64,000 nt of DNA from Plectrocnemia conspersa (lineage: Eukaryota; Arthropoda; Insecta; Trichoptera; Polycentropodidae). Positions 28,270 through 39,989 of the stretch are shown here, piece after piece. Where the stretch lies: NCBI GenBank assembly GCA_009617715.1, contig VTFK01000535.1:1-64000 (forward strand), in the 5' to 3' direction. The position numbers were made by a program, and so were the translations under genes. The notes beneath the pieces were generated by a model. It had not been told where the DNA came from. It searched no databases and saw nothing but the letters and a program-made list of their open reading frames with translations. Numbering within the stretch: the stretch's first letter is position 1; the number at the start of each line of letters is the position of its first letter.

Positions 28270-28560
28270 TAAATCTTTATCTACCGTGAATGTTTTTTAT
28301 TATTGATCTGATTTTTTTCGTTTTTCTCCCATGTAAAAATAGTTCTACCACAAGAACTATTTATCGTATTAAGGTCCACTATCGCACAAACAAGAATTTA
28401 AGTATATGTATTAATTTAATAAGCTTTTCAATACGATACAAACCATTGCGACGCTTATCACATTGCCTTCTAGATTATACCACGTTTGATAATATATATT
28501 GTTTTATAAATACAAAAACGTTTTAATATCACAAACTTATATTTCTTATAGAATAAAAAA
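28270..28560. other. Downstream flank of paralogue A, open frame rejected
   Basis: A plus-strand 78-codon frame (28,290-28,526) crosses the conserved 3' flank of the paralogue units. The same flank in units B and C is not open in that frame, so it is not coding. Confidence 0.5.
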
Positions 28561-28990
28561 TATGTTATCTACATAACTCACTAATATTAAATTTAAATAT
28601 TTAATCATTTTTTGTACGAAAAATACATAACCAGAAAAATATGTTAATTTTATTTGAAGAAATCGGACATCTCGAGGTATATTTGTAGCAATACCCATTT
28701 ATTCTAATTCATAAGAAACTTCTACGATGGTATTAAGACAACTAGGGTAAAGAAATGCTTCGAGAAGCCGTGCCATTACGTCTTCTTCTCCGGTTTCTTC
28801 TTCTTCTTCTAAAAAAATATTTTAATATAAAAACATGATTTTTTTTAATATTTAAATAATTATATACCATTAAAGAATATTGCCTGCGTTGTTCCATCTT
28901 CACCGCTGAGCGGATCTGAATATTTGCGGACGTCACCATGCACGCTAACTTCGAAGGCACGGAAACACGTCATAATGATGTTTTTTCTCA
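28430..28990. repeat. Paralogue cluster unit A (gene plus flanks)
   Basis: The 3' flank of gene A (28,430-28,600; CATTGCGACGCTT, ACAAAAACGTTTTAATATCA, ATCTACATAACTCAC) recurs in order at 29,637-29,810 (unit B) and 32,225-32,360 (unit C). With the genes included, this defines a tandem array of three same-orientation units, the last split from the first two by a LINE. Confidence 0.7.
28699..28973 (-). CDS. Small two-exon paralogue A, unknown function
   Basis: Exon 1 is 28,973-28,868 and exon 2 is 28,808-28,699, with a 59-bp GT-AG intron in phase 1 whose acceptor follows TTTTTTTAG. Joined, they give 71 residues starting MTCFRAFEVSV, with IFFN at the exon end, then five glutamates, VMARLLEAFL and a terminal EVSYELE. 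There is no signal peptide and no known domain. It is a paralogue of the gene at 29,926-30,279: exon 2 is 110 nt in both, and M-T..R-F, IFF, RL-EAF, T-I-EV and a late acidic tail are shared, with roughly one third of residues identical. The five-glutamate run comes from a GAA repeat at the acceptor. It is acidic, probably soluble, and its function cannot be inferred. The start could lie further upstream only if another exon exists. Confidence 0.55.
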
Positions 28991-29636
28991 AGTAGCTTAA
29001 GGACGAATGAGAATTATAATTTAGTAATAATAAATAAGATATTATTTGTTAAATATTTTTTTGCATATTTCACACTTAACATCATGTAAATTGCTGTGTT
29101 TTTGTATCTTATGCATCCAAAGGAATCTGTTCGATTCATATATAATATCTTTCTACATTTTGAACCATGTATCTTTACGTATATTTTAAGTTCTTAAAAT
29201 TCTCTTTGAAAGCATTACATTTCAAGTACAGGCATTATTAGCGACATTCGCTTGAATTGTAAAAGAGTTTGAGTTTTATTTTCTCTTAAATTATATCCAC
29301 AAACGTTTTTTTTTTTAATAATATATTCTTATTTTTTTATTAAATTTAGCTATAGACTAATTGCTTACATTAAAATAATTATAAACCTTATTTATAAAGC
29401 CGCATTTTTTTATTGCTGCTACTTTTGTTTCAAATGTTATAAGGGCTACTCTATTTTTGTTTATAGCTTAATAGTCTATTTTAATTGTAACATAGATTGG
29501 TCTTTCCCTGTTTAAATTGTAAGGCCTAAAAGACTTTGTATCACCTTGCTTAGTCAAAAAAACAAGTCCCGTGTTTTGCAAATATTACCATTTTACCGCA
29601 AAAAAAATATGTATCCATTAAAAACCCCCGCATTTT
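28990..29636. other. Spacer between paralogue units A and B
   Basis: AT-rich with long T runs. It contains no open frame of note and no recognised repeat. Confidence 0.5.
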
Positions 29637-30400
29637 CAATACAATAAAAACCATTGCGACGCTTTTTTCCCTGCGTAATAAATATTGTTTGATGTATAAA
29701 ATATAAATGTGATATAATTAATTTTATGTAAATACAAAAACGTTTAAATATCACTAACAAGTTTTTTATTATATAAAAAATGTGTATAATCTACATAAGT
29801 CACATATATAAAATTTTTTTTTTCAATTCATTTTATTATGTACAAGCGATAAATTACCAAAGATATAAATTCAACTTAATGTACAGAAATTGCACAGTTC
29901 AATGTATGTTTTTAACAAAAGCCATTTAGACTTCTTCATCGGGAACTTCAATGATGGTTTGAAGGCCATGAATATTTACAAAGGCTTCGAAAAGCCGCAC
30001 TGTTACATTTCCTTCGGTGAAAATCTCCAATTCATCTATAAAAAATATTGTAATTCTAAAAACTGTTTTTTTTTTTTAATATGTAAATAGTTTCATACCA
30101 TAAAAAAAAATTTCTTGTCCCATCACGTTTACATAGTCGTGCAGATGTGGAACGTAGAAGACACTACCCACGTAAAGGATGAAAACTCGGTAATACGTCA
30201 TGGTGGTGTTGCTCTCAAGCAGCTTGAACGGCGAATGAGCATTTAAAAAAACTTTGTCACTCATAGGAATGTAATACATTGTTGCAATTCATATTGTTCC
30301 ACAGGCATAAAATAAATTGTAACAGTCCGCAATTCTATTCAATCGAGTGCAACACGTGCTTTCTTATGAAACGTTGTTTTCTTCGTTCGTTCGTTGATTC
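29637..30400. repeat. Paralogue cluster unit B (gene plus flanks)
   Basis: The 3' flank (29,637-29,810) matches unit A. The 5' flank near 30,350-30,380 (complement of AAACAACGTTTCATAA and GCACGTG) matches unit C at 32,500-32,540. Confidence 0.7.
29926..30279 (-). CDS. Small two-exon paralogue B, unknown function
   Basis: Exon 1 is 30,279-30,099 and exon 2 is 30,035-29,926, joined by a 63-bp phase-1 GT-AG intron at the same place as in paralogue A. The product is 96 residues from MYYIPMSDKV. The start homologous to paralogue A is the later methionine of MTYYRVFILYVG, so an N-terminal extension of about 26 residues is peculiar to this copy. The C-terminal half has VRLFEAFV and IIEVPDEEV, matching paralogue A. 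There is no clear signal peptide and no known domain. Intron position, phase and exon 2 length are conserved and the frame is open in both exons, despite strong protein divergence. That argues for a real, fast-changing gene over chance. Role unknown. Confidence 0.6.
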
Positions 30401-31080
30401 AAGAAAATTAAATGTTTTGATAAATACCACGAATTGGTTTATTTTGCTTTGGTAATTTGATTTCTTTAATTACAGATTTTATGTTCAAAGTTTTTTACAC
30501 ATAACTTTTTCCGAATTATTTTCCATTAATTCAATATCAATATCGTTATTTTATGGATAAATTCGCTTCATAAGACTAACTGCATATGATATAACAATAT
30601 ATTTATAACTATAAATAACAAAAACTTTATATTGTGCTGAGCATTGTCAACTTTCGCAGATTATAAACTTGAAAGCTTCATTAAATATTGAATGAAAATT
30701 TTATAATTTTCTATTTATGATCCTCTTAAATGTACATTTGGAATTTGCTCTTTTTATATATTATTTGCAAAAGTCAATAATATATATTTTGGTTACATCT
30801 AAAACAATAATAAATGTTAATTTATAATAAATTTTATAATCGAATTTAATCAATGACGTTGCTGAGCTTTTGATCCATCGGTAAATTAATCATGCAAACA
30901 AATACCCGCATTTTTATTTTTTGCAAATGCTCAAGGATGCTGAAACCAAAGTGTTTGCTTATTGAAATAAAATTATCTTACGTCATAATCTACATTGTGT
31001 AACAATACTTTCGTACTGTTTAATAGGGATTCCATGTCCTTTCTTAATACACCGCTCTCACTACTGATCTGAATTTAGCT
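30400..31080. other. AT-rich spacer before the LINE remnant
   Basis: No gene or recognised repeat seen. Confidence 0.5.
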
Positions 31081-32210
31081 GTGGGGACTTTTTGGAAGCA
31101 GCAAATATTGCGGAGAAGGATTTATTTAATCTCTAAATGAATTTTGCAAAATATCAGAATATTCTGAGAATTTTGAATCTCAAAAAAATTAGTAAGTCAT
31201 ATATTTCATATATAAAAATTAAATATTCCGGCAAACGTGAGATTTATAAAATGAAACAAAGCTGTCGATAAAACATTTTTATGGCAATTCCAGGACTTTT
31301 TATAAAGAGAGAAATTTAGAATATGTGTGAATATTTTGCTAAGCTAAGAATATACAACATAAACTGAGTACACTTATCTCTACTAAAGTAACAAAAAAAT
31401 AATCATATGTTCAAATAACCGAGAAGGATATAAATTAGCAGAAACAAAACCAGTCTGAACACTATAGTCAGTTACAAATTATGCAAACTTTATTATAAAA
31501 GTTTGAAGCGATTGAGAAAAAAATGTCTGGAGTCAAAGATATAAACAACCAAATTCCAATGATCTCAAAAAATGTAAGATTAGTGACATGGATCGCTAAT
31601 GGTCTACTAAACAAAAGACAAGAACTATAAGTTTTTTAAATATTAAAAAAATAATATATGTGTTATTTCAGAAACACAGTTTACAAATTAATCTTATTTT
31701 AAGATCAGAGGCTTTAAAATATATCACTTATTACACCCGCAAAATAAAGCAAGAGAAGGTGGCGCTCTTATAATCAAAGGGAGTATTGACCATTATGATT
31801 AACAGCAAATATAAACAGATGATATTTTACTAACGATAGTAGGAATCAAATCAACTAGACAAAATATACTAATGAAAGCTATATATTGTCCACCAAGGTA
31901 CAATTTAAAAAAATATTATTTGAACCTTTAAAAGATATATTGAGAGAAGGGATTTTAATGCTTAGTACTCAGACTACAAAAGGCAAAAATCTTAGAAATG
32001 CCATAAGAGAATTAAGTGTGATTTTTTATACAACTAGTAAACTAATCTATTGGCCCTCTGATCCTAACAAAAATGCCAGACCTCATTAACCTTTTATTTT
32101 CAGAAAAGTGGCAAACAGTTACTTAAATATAGAAAATCTGAATACTACTTTAAGGACATCAGCTTGGAACAACACTAAGGAACTCACAATAATTATATAA
32201 TACGATAGAG
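31081..32210 (+). pseudogene. Dead jockey-like LINE: gag tail and endonuclease
   Basis: From about 31,580 the plus strand reads VTWIANGLLNKRQEL, then ISETQFTN, FKIRGFKIYH, NKAREGGALIIKGSI, VGIKSTRQNILMKAIYCPP, then KGKNLRNAIRELS and YWPSDPNKNARPH. These are the ordered blocks of the apurinic-type endonuclease domain of jockey-clade non-LTR retrotransposons. The usual N of WNANGL is I here, and the GDFNAK block is lost. Stops occur at about 31,629 and 31,801, and frames shift several times. Upstream at 31,250-31,560 a glutamine- and lysine-rich stretch may be the end of the gag frame. The element lies between paralogue units B and C and broke that array. Confidence 0.75.
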
Positions 32211-32224
32211 ATAAAATATATTTT

Positions 32225-32560
32225 TAAATACGATACAAACTATTACGACACTTTTACGTGTTAATATTAGAATATTTTAATAATACAAAAACGTTTTAAG
32301 ATCGTAAACTGTTTTTTTTTATTTTAGAAATAAAAATACATTATCTACAAAACTCTCTTATATAAATTTTTGATTTCTTAATACATTTAATGTACAAGCG
32401 ACAAACAAATAGATAAATAAATTCAACTCCATTTAAAAAAACGGACGTCTCAAAGTATGTTTTTAGCAAATTTAGTCTTCATCATCGGAAAAGTGCAGTT
32501 GTACTTTTGCACGTGCTCTAGTTATTATGAAACGTTGTTTTCAAAGAACTGTTACAGTTC
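32225..32560 (-). pseudogene. Paralogue cluster unit C, coding region deleted
   Basis: The 3' flank (32,225-32,400) and the last few codons with the stop (around 32,475-32,500, complement of TTTCCGATGATGAAGACTAA) match unit B. They are followed immediately by sequence matching the 5' flank of unit B (GCACGTG and AAACGTTGTTTT complements, 32,500-32,540). Both exons and the intron are therefore missing, leaving a scar with joined flanks. Confidence 0.55.
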
Positions 32561-32569
32561 TAAATTTTT

Positions 32570-35455
32570 ACCGTTATTTGATGAATTGCAATAAATAACA
32601 AACAATGCTCAACAAAAAATGTCATAAGGCAAAAATCACAGCTTTGCAAAAAGCAAAAACAATAGTAAGATTTCTAGAACTGTATCATTACTAAACCGAT
32701 AACGCTTTTTGTTGAAATGCAATAAATGGTGAATAAAATCAAAGAGTAAGTAAATAAAATCGTCACTAAAACTTCTATAATAAAATCTAAAAGATGAGAA
32801 AAATATTAGGGGCCAACTCAACTAATGTGTCTAGATAGTTGACATTAAAGTTTTTACAATTCTGCTTCTTCATGTTATCTAATATAAATTCGTGATCGAC
32901 CATAGTCGTTGTCTTGGCAAACATTATACAAATACTAAAACCATACAACATAAATAAAATATTATATCGAAAAAAAAATTTTTGATTAGTCTTTCCCACG
33001 CGTTCAAAATCTAGATGTATAAATTGTTAACAATGTACTTAATCTAACAAGTTTTGTATTTACATTTACGTACATATTTTTTAAACTACTGTTTAATTTA
33101 ACTTAATATTTAGACAAAATATTTTTAAACCAATAAATTCTAAATTTTCTTAAGCTTATTCTTTTTTTTAAAGCTTTTTTGTGATAAAAAAAAAATTAGT
33201 GAGCAAAAAGTTTCTGTCCGGTAAAGGTTAAAACCATTTTTATAAATAATTTAAAATAATATTTTTCGAAAAAAAAAAATCTAACAGGAATTTTTATCTG
33301 TTTTCAATTCAAAGAGCTAAATAATAATTCGACTTTATTCTATGCCGTTCCTATAAATTATTAAACGAGTCACGTAATTACTATTGACAGGCAAACGACT
33401 AAATTATTGGTTTTCAATCTTAAGGCTGTGGCTTAAATACAAATCGTGAAAGTTTTCGGTGGTTCGTGACGTGTATTTAAAATAAATACATCATACTAGT
33501 ATTAAAATATAATGAAAACTAGACAATAATAATATGATTACTTGTATATTTATATGCATATTAAAAACAGTAGTTATTAATTAAATACGAATCTGTTTAA
33601 CCTTGTACAATACAAAATGTCTCACAATAATTTCTATACGAAAGCTATTATTAGTTTTCTTGATATGTTTATATGTGTATATTAAAAATATAAAATTTTA
33701 GTAATTCAATACTTTTGTATATACATACAACTATCTAAAATTAGATTATAAGTAAAATCCTTTGGGGTATATTTTCTTTTGAACTTTTCGAACCGATATT
33801 TTATTTATAGTGTATATAATTACAATTTATTATTAGATATTTTCAAAATGAGAGCACGTTTTCAGAAAAAAATTGAAACAATACGTTAAGAGTTATATAA
33901 AAAAAACAAATATAAAATATTTCTTTGAAGCTAAAATTAGTCAAAATACATATTTTATATTTAGCACTAGAAAAACCAGCATTATGACACTCGAAGAAAA
34001 TTTTTCATAATAATGATGAGTTTCTTATTACATTGTTTTGAAGTGCCATATATGTATAGGTGTCATTTTAAGTAATCAAAACTTTATTGTTATTAAACTC
34101 TAATACAATAATCTAGAAAATAGTCTTAAATTTAATTATCCGAAAGTGATAAGATTTAATATAAAACTTATTATTAAATAAAATTATCGATCCTTGGTTT
34201 CTGGAATTGTTATAGTTGTAACTTATGGTGCCGATTGTCAAAAAAAATATTTCACTTATTTAGGTTATTTAATAATTAGGAAAATCTTTAAAAATAATGG
34301 TAAAAAGTCCTCAATGGTCCAATCTAGACTCCTTTGCTCTTTGGAATATTTAATAATTAGAAAAAATAAATACGACAGCTATAAATTTAAGTTTTCTCTT
34401 GCATGCAAACGATTTAATTATTGTTTTAATGTATTAAATCTTTTGCAGACTCTACAAAGAGGTTTAGATTTTATATAAAAATAAGTTTCTGTCAACATAT
34501 TAGGGTTTCTTCCTATACCTAAACTTTAGATTTTAATTTGATGAGCGCATTTTGCTTAAATGATTCATAAATTATTAACATCCACTTTAGTTTGCATTCA
34601 ATCTATAATTTATAATCTCTGAATAACCATATACTCTCTCTTAATCTAAAAAGTTCAGCAAAGTTTCTCGACATAATGTATAGGAAGATATTTAGTTATT
34701 ATCCCTTCTTGTATCCCAGCGCCTTTATGTTATGCTATGTTAGGTTATGCTAGGTTAACGCTCAACATTTCTAAAAAAAAGGTATATCGCTAATTTTTTT
34801 TTAAAAAACTCAAAGTGATCTTGAGGAAAGTTTAATTTTTACCAGTTCTGGTAAAAATTAAACAATACCCAAATAATTCAAGTTTTGGGTTCCAGAACGT
34901 CTTCGAAAATCATTATCATGATCGTTTTCTTATCATTCCCGTTAGAGCTAAGACGTCCACATTAGCTGACTTGTCGTTGGCTGTCATCGCCAAGTTCTTT
35001 GCTACGCTGGCAATGAATATTGTTTTATGAGAAGGGTATCCTGTTTATAGCATTAAATTTTTAATGATTTTTTTTAAATTGACGATCGAAATTTTCACAA
35101 GAATTTAATTGTTTTCAGGAGCCATTTTTGTGTGAAAAATACAAATACTCTATAATGATTTTAATGATGTTAAATTGTTTTTTTTAATAAGAGAAGAAAC
35201 TCGATTCAAAAATGATATAGTAATTGTGTTTTGTGACTAATTGTAATGATGTCAAACTCAATTTGTAAATACCATTTTTATTGTTTATATTATTGTTATT
35301 GTATTTGAATAGTAAAAACAAATTTCACCATTTTCAAAAAAAAACATAAACACAAATTGCTTGTACATTTTCACTGTTGATTTAATTGTGACACATTCAT
35401 AGAATCCAAACAGTACTAACCAATTTCAACATTTTTAATTTGGGTCAGTTCTTAA
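32570..35455. other. AT-rich intergenic DNA
   Basis: No gene recognised. A short run at about 34,725-34,760 (ATGTTAGGTTATGCTAGGTT) resembles scattered insect TTAGG-type motifs but is too short and irregular to be telomeric. The 94-codon frame at 34,194-34,478 lacks splice support and any coding signature. Confidence 0.55.
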
Positions 35456-35462
35456 AAAAAAT

Positions 35463-35502
35463 ATATATATATAGATATATTTTTTGATATTTTTCATCAG
35501 TT
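35463..35502 (+). promoter_or_regulatory. TATA box and arthropod-type initiator
   Basis: An ATATATATATA tract at 35,463-35,473 is followed at typical spacing by TCAGTTCGTG, with TCAGTT at 35,497-35,502. This initiator form is characteristic of arthropod core promoters. It gives a 5' leader of only about 17-20 nt before the ATG at 35,517. Confidence 0.6.
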
Positions 35503-35516
35503 CGTGTCTAACCATC

Positions 35517-35971
35517 ATGGCTAAGACTTTAACTTTGTTCGCGTGCATCATATTGATTGTTATCAATCAATATGTATGCAGTATATTGACTCATGGTACC
35601 ATGAGCGATATAATTTCATCGGCTAAGAACGACAAGCGCATAAGTGGCATACTAGATGCAGATATTACAAACTTAATGGAAATGATGGCAACTTTCTACA
35701 AAAATAATGGTAAAAAAATTTTTTTTAATAATAAAAATTGCATGTATAATTTTTACAATAATTAAGTGCTCATTGTTATATTCACTAATTATTAACAGGT
35801 GCTGATATAATTATTTCTGAAAATGGTGAAGTATCAATGAAGCCTATTGAAGTGGATCAAAAAGAAATGAATGATAAAAAGAATGATACCCTCGTGTATC
35901 CTACTATGGACCCCATTGTGAAGCTTATGAGATATTATATGATGTACTTATCTGAGAAATCTTATCCCTGA
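35517..35971 (+). CDS. Small secreted protein, 121 residues, unknown family
   Basis: Two exons, 35,517-35,709 and 35,799-35,971, are joined by an 89-bp GT-AG intron in phase 1 and together keep one open frame to TGA. The N-terminus MAKTLTLFACIILIVINQYV is a textbook signal peptide (basic residue, then a hydrophobic core, with likely cleavage near C21/S22). That leaves a mature chain of about 100 residues. The mature part is rich in D, N, K and M (AKNDKRISGILDADI, then SENGEVSMKPIEVDQKE), has one NDT N-glycosylation sequon, and contains no cysteine. No known domain. A promoter lies just upstream and a poly(A) signal just downstream, so this is the best-formed gene in the window. A salivary, venom or other extracellular role is possible but is inference. 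I chose the second methionine of the open frame because it begins the signal peptide and lies downstream of the initiator. Confidence 0.75.
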
Positions 35972-35996
35972 ATCAACTGTACAATTGTTGTTTAAA

Positions 35997-36002
35997 AATA
36001 AA
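35997..36002 (+). terminator. Poly(A) signal of the secreted-protein gene
   Basis: AATAAA lies 26 bases after the TGA stop and is followed by T- and GT-containing sequence, as expected for a short 3' UTR. Confidence 0.65.
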
Positions 36003-36224
36003 GTTTATTAAAATGTAGTAGTTTGTATTTTATTTATGATACATCTCATAATTATTATCTCAAATTAACAATATAATCAAAATATATATATTTTAAAATC
36101 TTATGAAAAATTAAATTCATTAAAATTACACATATTTATTTCTGTTCAAATTTCCGTATTTAGATGAAAATAAGAGGTAAGAAGATGAAGTCTTCATGCT
36201 CTTTTTTATAAAGTGTTGATCAAG

Positions 36225-36455
36225 TAATTTTCCGATTTTAATATATGGATGCAAAACGTGGACACTTCTGACAGCAAGCAAAAACAAACCGAACAATGCT
36301 GAAAATCTTATTGAAAGAAGGCGTTAGAAATGAAACTGTCTTCCAGCTAGTTCATAAAAAAAGACCATTTTTGTATCGCAAAACGCCTAAAATTATGTTA
36401 TTTTGGCCACAAGAAAGCGGCTTTCTAAAAGATCAGAACATGGATGGGACTCGAT
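36225..36455 (+). pseudogene. LINE ORF2 C-terminal remnant
   Basis: The plus strand reads ILIYGCKTWTLLTASKNK and then, after a frame break, RNETVFQLVHKKRPFLYRKT, KIMLFWPQE and DGTRS. This order (YGCETWTL ... F-x-R-x-KIMLFGH ... DGTR) is the familiar region after the reverse transcriptase in many insect LINEs. It is frameshifted and stopped. It begins about 220 bases past the poly(A) site of the secreted-protein gene. Confidence 0.65.
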
Positions 36456-36689
36456 CTTAAATAATTATTTCGATTTGCCCAAAATAAGAAAGAGTTCGGG
36501 CATAGTTTCAAACACGGATGCAAAACAGAAATAATAAAAAAATAAAGACAATATTCTGTTTAGAGCAGAGGCAATCTTAATGACGATATCACTAACATAT
36601 AAAAAGTTTGTTTTATGTTATTAATACATTAATTCAATCTACTACAAGTAACATTTCTCTTATTTAAAAATATATTTTTTTATTATTCA

Positions 36690-37015
36690 ATCAAGCAAAA
36701 TGTTCCGCACTGTTGTTGTAAACGTAGTAGGGGGTAGTTAGCTACCCCTGCTCGGAAGTCAGGTGCGCCGTATCGCATAAACGTAAAACCGCTTTTATAA
36801 GACACCACCGCATTTACCGTTTTATGAAAGTGTATTATTATGGATAGCAGCAGATGGACGAATGCGGTATTTATTGCGAATAACTCTGAGTGGGTCATTC
36901 GGTGTTCGCGATCAACGTAAACATTTGATTGCCCCCGGAATGTCGCCGGATGAAGCTCGTTACGGGGAAAACGCGTTTCGGGAAAAGGTGGTCCTAATCT
37001 TTTCAACCGCACATT
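36690..37015. repeat. GC-richer block, possibly a solo LTR or other repeat
   Basis: The block is sharply GC-richer than both sides. On the minus strand it runs from TGTGCGGTTGAAAAG to TACGTTTACAACAACA, so it has TG...CA ends, and it includes CGCAATAAATACCGC, a possible poly(A) signal. A matching target-site duplication was not found. The 109-codon minus-strand frame here has no domain. Confidence 0.3.
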
Positions 37016-37019
37016 ACAA

Positions 37020-39600
37020 ATTCAGATAAATCATATTTATATTTAAAAAAACAGGGTATTTGCCCCGCCCCATTTTTAAGAATAATGGTATGCAATTTTT
37101 TTGTTAAAAAACTCAAAAATTTGCTGATAATCTGACATGTATCATTAAGATCTATATTGTATATAAAATCAATAATAAAAAGTCGTTGGAAATATAATTA
37201 ATGATTACAAAATTAGAAAAATTAATACCTACTCAAAACAATGTTGTGTATTTATTATAACAGTTATTGCAACGTAAAGCTATGAATCATAGACACACTT
37301 ATCTGCTTAATCATAATCAATGGTTTGCATTTTTAACTGTACTTAATTAAAATAATAATAATTGTCCAATGACACCGAGGGATTGTGGTGTGGGAATCCT
37401 TGATTTTCATTTGTATAATTATTAGTTTTATAGAGCAACCTTTCGTTCTTACCTGCGTTAAAGTTTTCATAATCGACTTTTGACCGCCAAGATCGAGCAA
37501 ATACCCCACCGTGCGACGCAAAATCAATTTCGGAAAAATTGTTACCGATTTAAACAAATCAATTTGAAAATAAATGCATTTGTTTTCAAATTGCTTTAGT
37601 AACAAGCAAACATTGAAAGAAGATACAATATCGGATCAAAGACGACAGACGAGGCTAAGTTTCAAGGCGGCTGAGATAATATCAAGATTACACCCCAGAT
37701 GAGATTTGAGTAAAAAAATCTAAAAAAACTAAGTAACGCATTGAATAACAAAAAAGCACGCGTTTTTTAAAAAAACAATTAATATAAAGGGTGTTTTTTT
37801 AACAAACTGAAACTGATAGAAATTAAGTATATTTTATCTAAAAATTATTTAAAATGATTGACCTCTTGTATTTATTTTATTGAATCATATAGTGACAAAT
37901 CCATAAAATAATATAAGGATACATTTGAACTAATTTAATAGCTTCTCCAGATTTTCTACCTAACGTTGCCGATGCGAATTTATTTAATTGTTTTTTTTTA
38001 ATGGAGAAACAATTCTAAATTAATTCTTCACTTTCTATTTTAAAAGAAATATTTACAATTAAATAGTATTTATAATTAGAATTTTTTAAATAAAATTAGA
38101 AACGCTTGAGCTTGAGATGAAATATATATTTAATTTCTTCGACACGACACAATTCGATATAATATTTAATTAATTAGGTCTGAATTTATTTAGTCAGTAT
38201 CTAATTTAAAATACAAATTAGTTCAATACCCGTACTGCCGACTTTTCGGTAACTGTTTTGAACGAACGAAAACTTTTAACCTATAAAAACCTTCGATTAA
38301 GTATAAATCTTTAGGTTGTAAAACAAAATTTGAATCTTGATGGTCTGACATTATTATAAAATAATTAATTGCTTGTGTATAAATATAATATACTCTAAGC
38401 TTTTGTAGCAATACATACTTTCTGACATGAAATAACCCGTTTTTAAATATTTGTTGTTAAACTAACATTAGTCAATACGAATGTAATTATTAACAAATCC
38501 AAAATATCTGGAAAAAATCGGTTCTATGAACTTCCAATTTTTTAATAAACAGCTAGCAAGAACCGGGAGAACCGGCGTCCAGCACACCGCTGACTAAAAG
38601 GCTTTGTTAACAATTAAACTATCCTTGAAGGATTTCAGTTTTAGGTTCTGTAATGATGAGCAATAGAGACAGGATATCTGCACTCGCTGATTCACCTATG
38701 GCTCTTGCCTCCGGCTGCTTAATACACCGGCATTGAAAATTGATATATATAATGCCTTTCGTGAAAATTGATCTATTCAATCATATTTGTATGTAATTTG
38801 ATAATACATTGTATCGTATTGTCTTTCGTTTATCATCGTGACGTATTGGGGTAACATGTCTTAATTTAATTTAGATTATAAATAAATACATTTTTCTTCT
38901 GGGAATATCTCCTTGACACGCACAACCTTCTCTTATATATTGTAGTTAGTAACCAGCAATGAATTAATTAATTATGAAAAAACAGATGAGATAAATCTCT
39001 CCCAAAACTAAATAAATTTAATTTAAAATTTAAATAAAAATAAAAATCGTGATAAAATATTTTTAAATAGTATAGAAATCAAGAGTTTATCTATAAAAAA
39101 TAATTAGCCGCAAAAGTGCTTTTATAAAACCTTTTTCTTTGCCAGCTAATTAGGTCATGTTAATCCCAAACGTTTAACTTGATTTTCGATACGATTCAGA
39201 GATATGCAATAGTGAACATATGTACGATAAAGGCAAACTTTTCATTTACCATTTTATCTAGTCCAGTTAATTTTAACACAAATTCTATAGCCAAACTATT
39301 ATGATTTAAAACTAATTTAATCAAACATAATCTTCGTAAAAAAATTATAAAAAGCATAATTTTTACAAATCAAAATAAAATTCATTACAAAAACTATTAC
39401 TTAAGTTTAAGGTTATAAATAAAATAAAAAAAAATTTAAGTATATAATATTTAATTTAATATTATATATTTATTATAATTAATATTCAAGAAAAATACTT
39501 TAATTGTTCTTGTAAATAAAATAAATGTTAATTTTTCAAGATATTTAATAAAAAAAAATAAGATTTACAATATATTTCAAAAATACACCATTACATTATC
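37020..39600. other. AT-rich DNA with short repeat fragments
   Basis: The block 37,547-37,745 pairs with 27,062-27,240. A relative of the stem-loop at 2590 lies at 38,832-38,860. A GC-richer patch at 38,560-38,740 has no usable frame. No gene seen. Confidence 0.5.
37547..37745 (+). repeat. Dispersed repeat, member 2 of a pair
   Basis: Diverged direct copy of 27,062-27,240, sharing TTTAAACAAATCAATTTGAA, AATAAATGCATTTGTT and GATTACACC in order, with extra bases between them. Confidence 0.6.
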
Positions 39601-39622
39601 TTTGGAGTTTGTGCTTTACACC

Positions 39623-39693
39623 ACTCATATACAATTTAGGAATATTGTAATGAAAAATTACAACTCATATACAATTTAGGAATATTGTAATGA
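39623..39693 (+). repeat. 40-bp tandem duplication
   Basis: ACTCATATACAATTTAGGAA plus the following 11 bases are repeated exactly with a 40-bp period (copies at 39,623 and 39,663). Confidence 0.85.
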
Positions 39694-39989
39694 TAAATCA
39701 TTCTATAAATTCAGTTCGATTATATAAATTTCAACAAATATTATTCCTTATAAGTATATATAGCACTTTTCAACTTTTATTTGGCATAATGAAAATCCAT
39801 ATTTAATATGTTTATAATTCTTAAAATAAAATATAAGACACTTAATGTCATCATTAAGGCAATCTTTACATCATCAGTAAGGCAACATTTAAAATGTAGT
39901 TTTTACACCAAAAGTCGTATACGATTCCCTCGTATTAAGCTCAATACAAATATTACTATTTGATACCATAAACAACGTTTACAACAATA

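Larger units (their letters stand above)
26346..28270. other. Intergenic DNA with dispersed-repeat fragments
   Basis: A GC-richer patch lies at 26,665-26,880. The block 27,062-27,240 has a second diverged copy at 37,547-37,745. The block 27,455-27,530 resembles a tRNA-type promoter layout. The block 28,050-28,190 resembles 18,380-18,545. No open coding frame was found. Confidence 0.45.

Noticed and set aside
28742..28960. 72-codon minus-strand frame ending in an arginine run
   Set aside because: It reads through the intron of paralogue A in another frame; the spliced frame is conserved in paralogue B.
34725..34760. Short GGTTA-rich run resembling insect telomere repeat
   Set aside because: Only a few irregular units in unrelated sequence; no array.
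36683..37012. 109-codon minus-strand open frame
   Set aside because: It coincides with a GC-richer repeat-like block where stops are rare by composition, and shows no domain or splice context.
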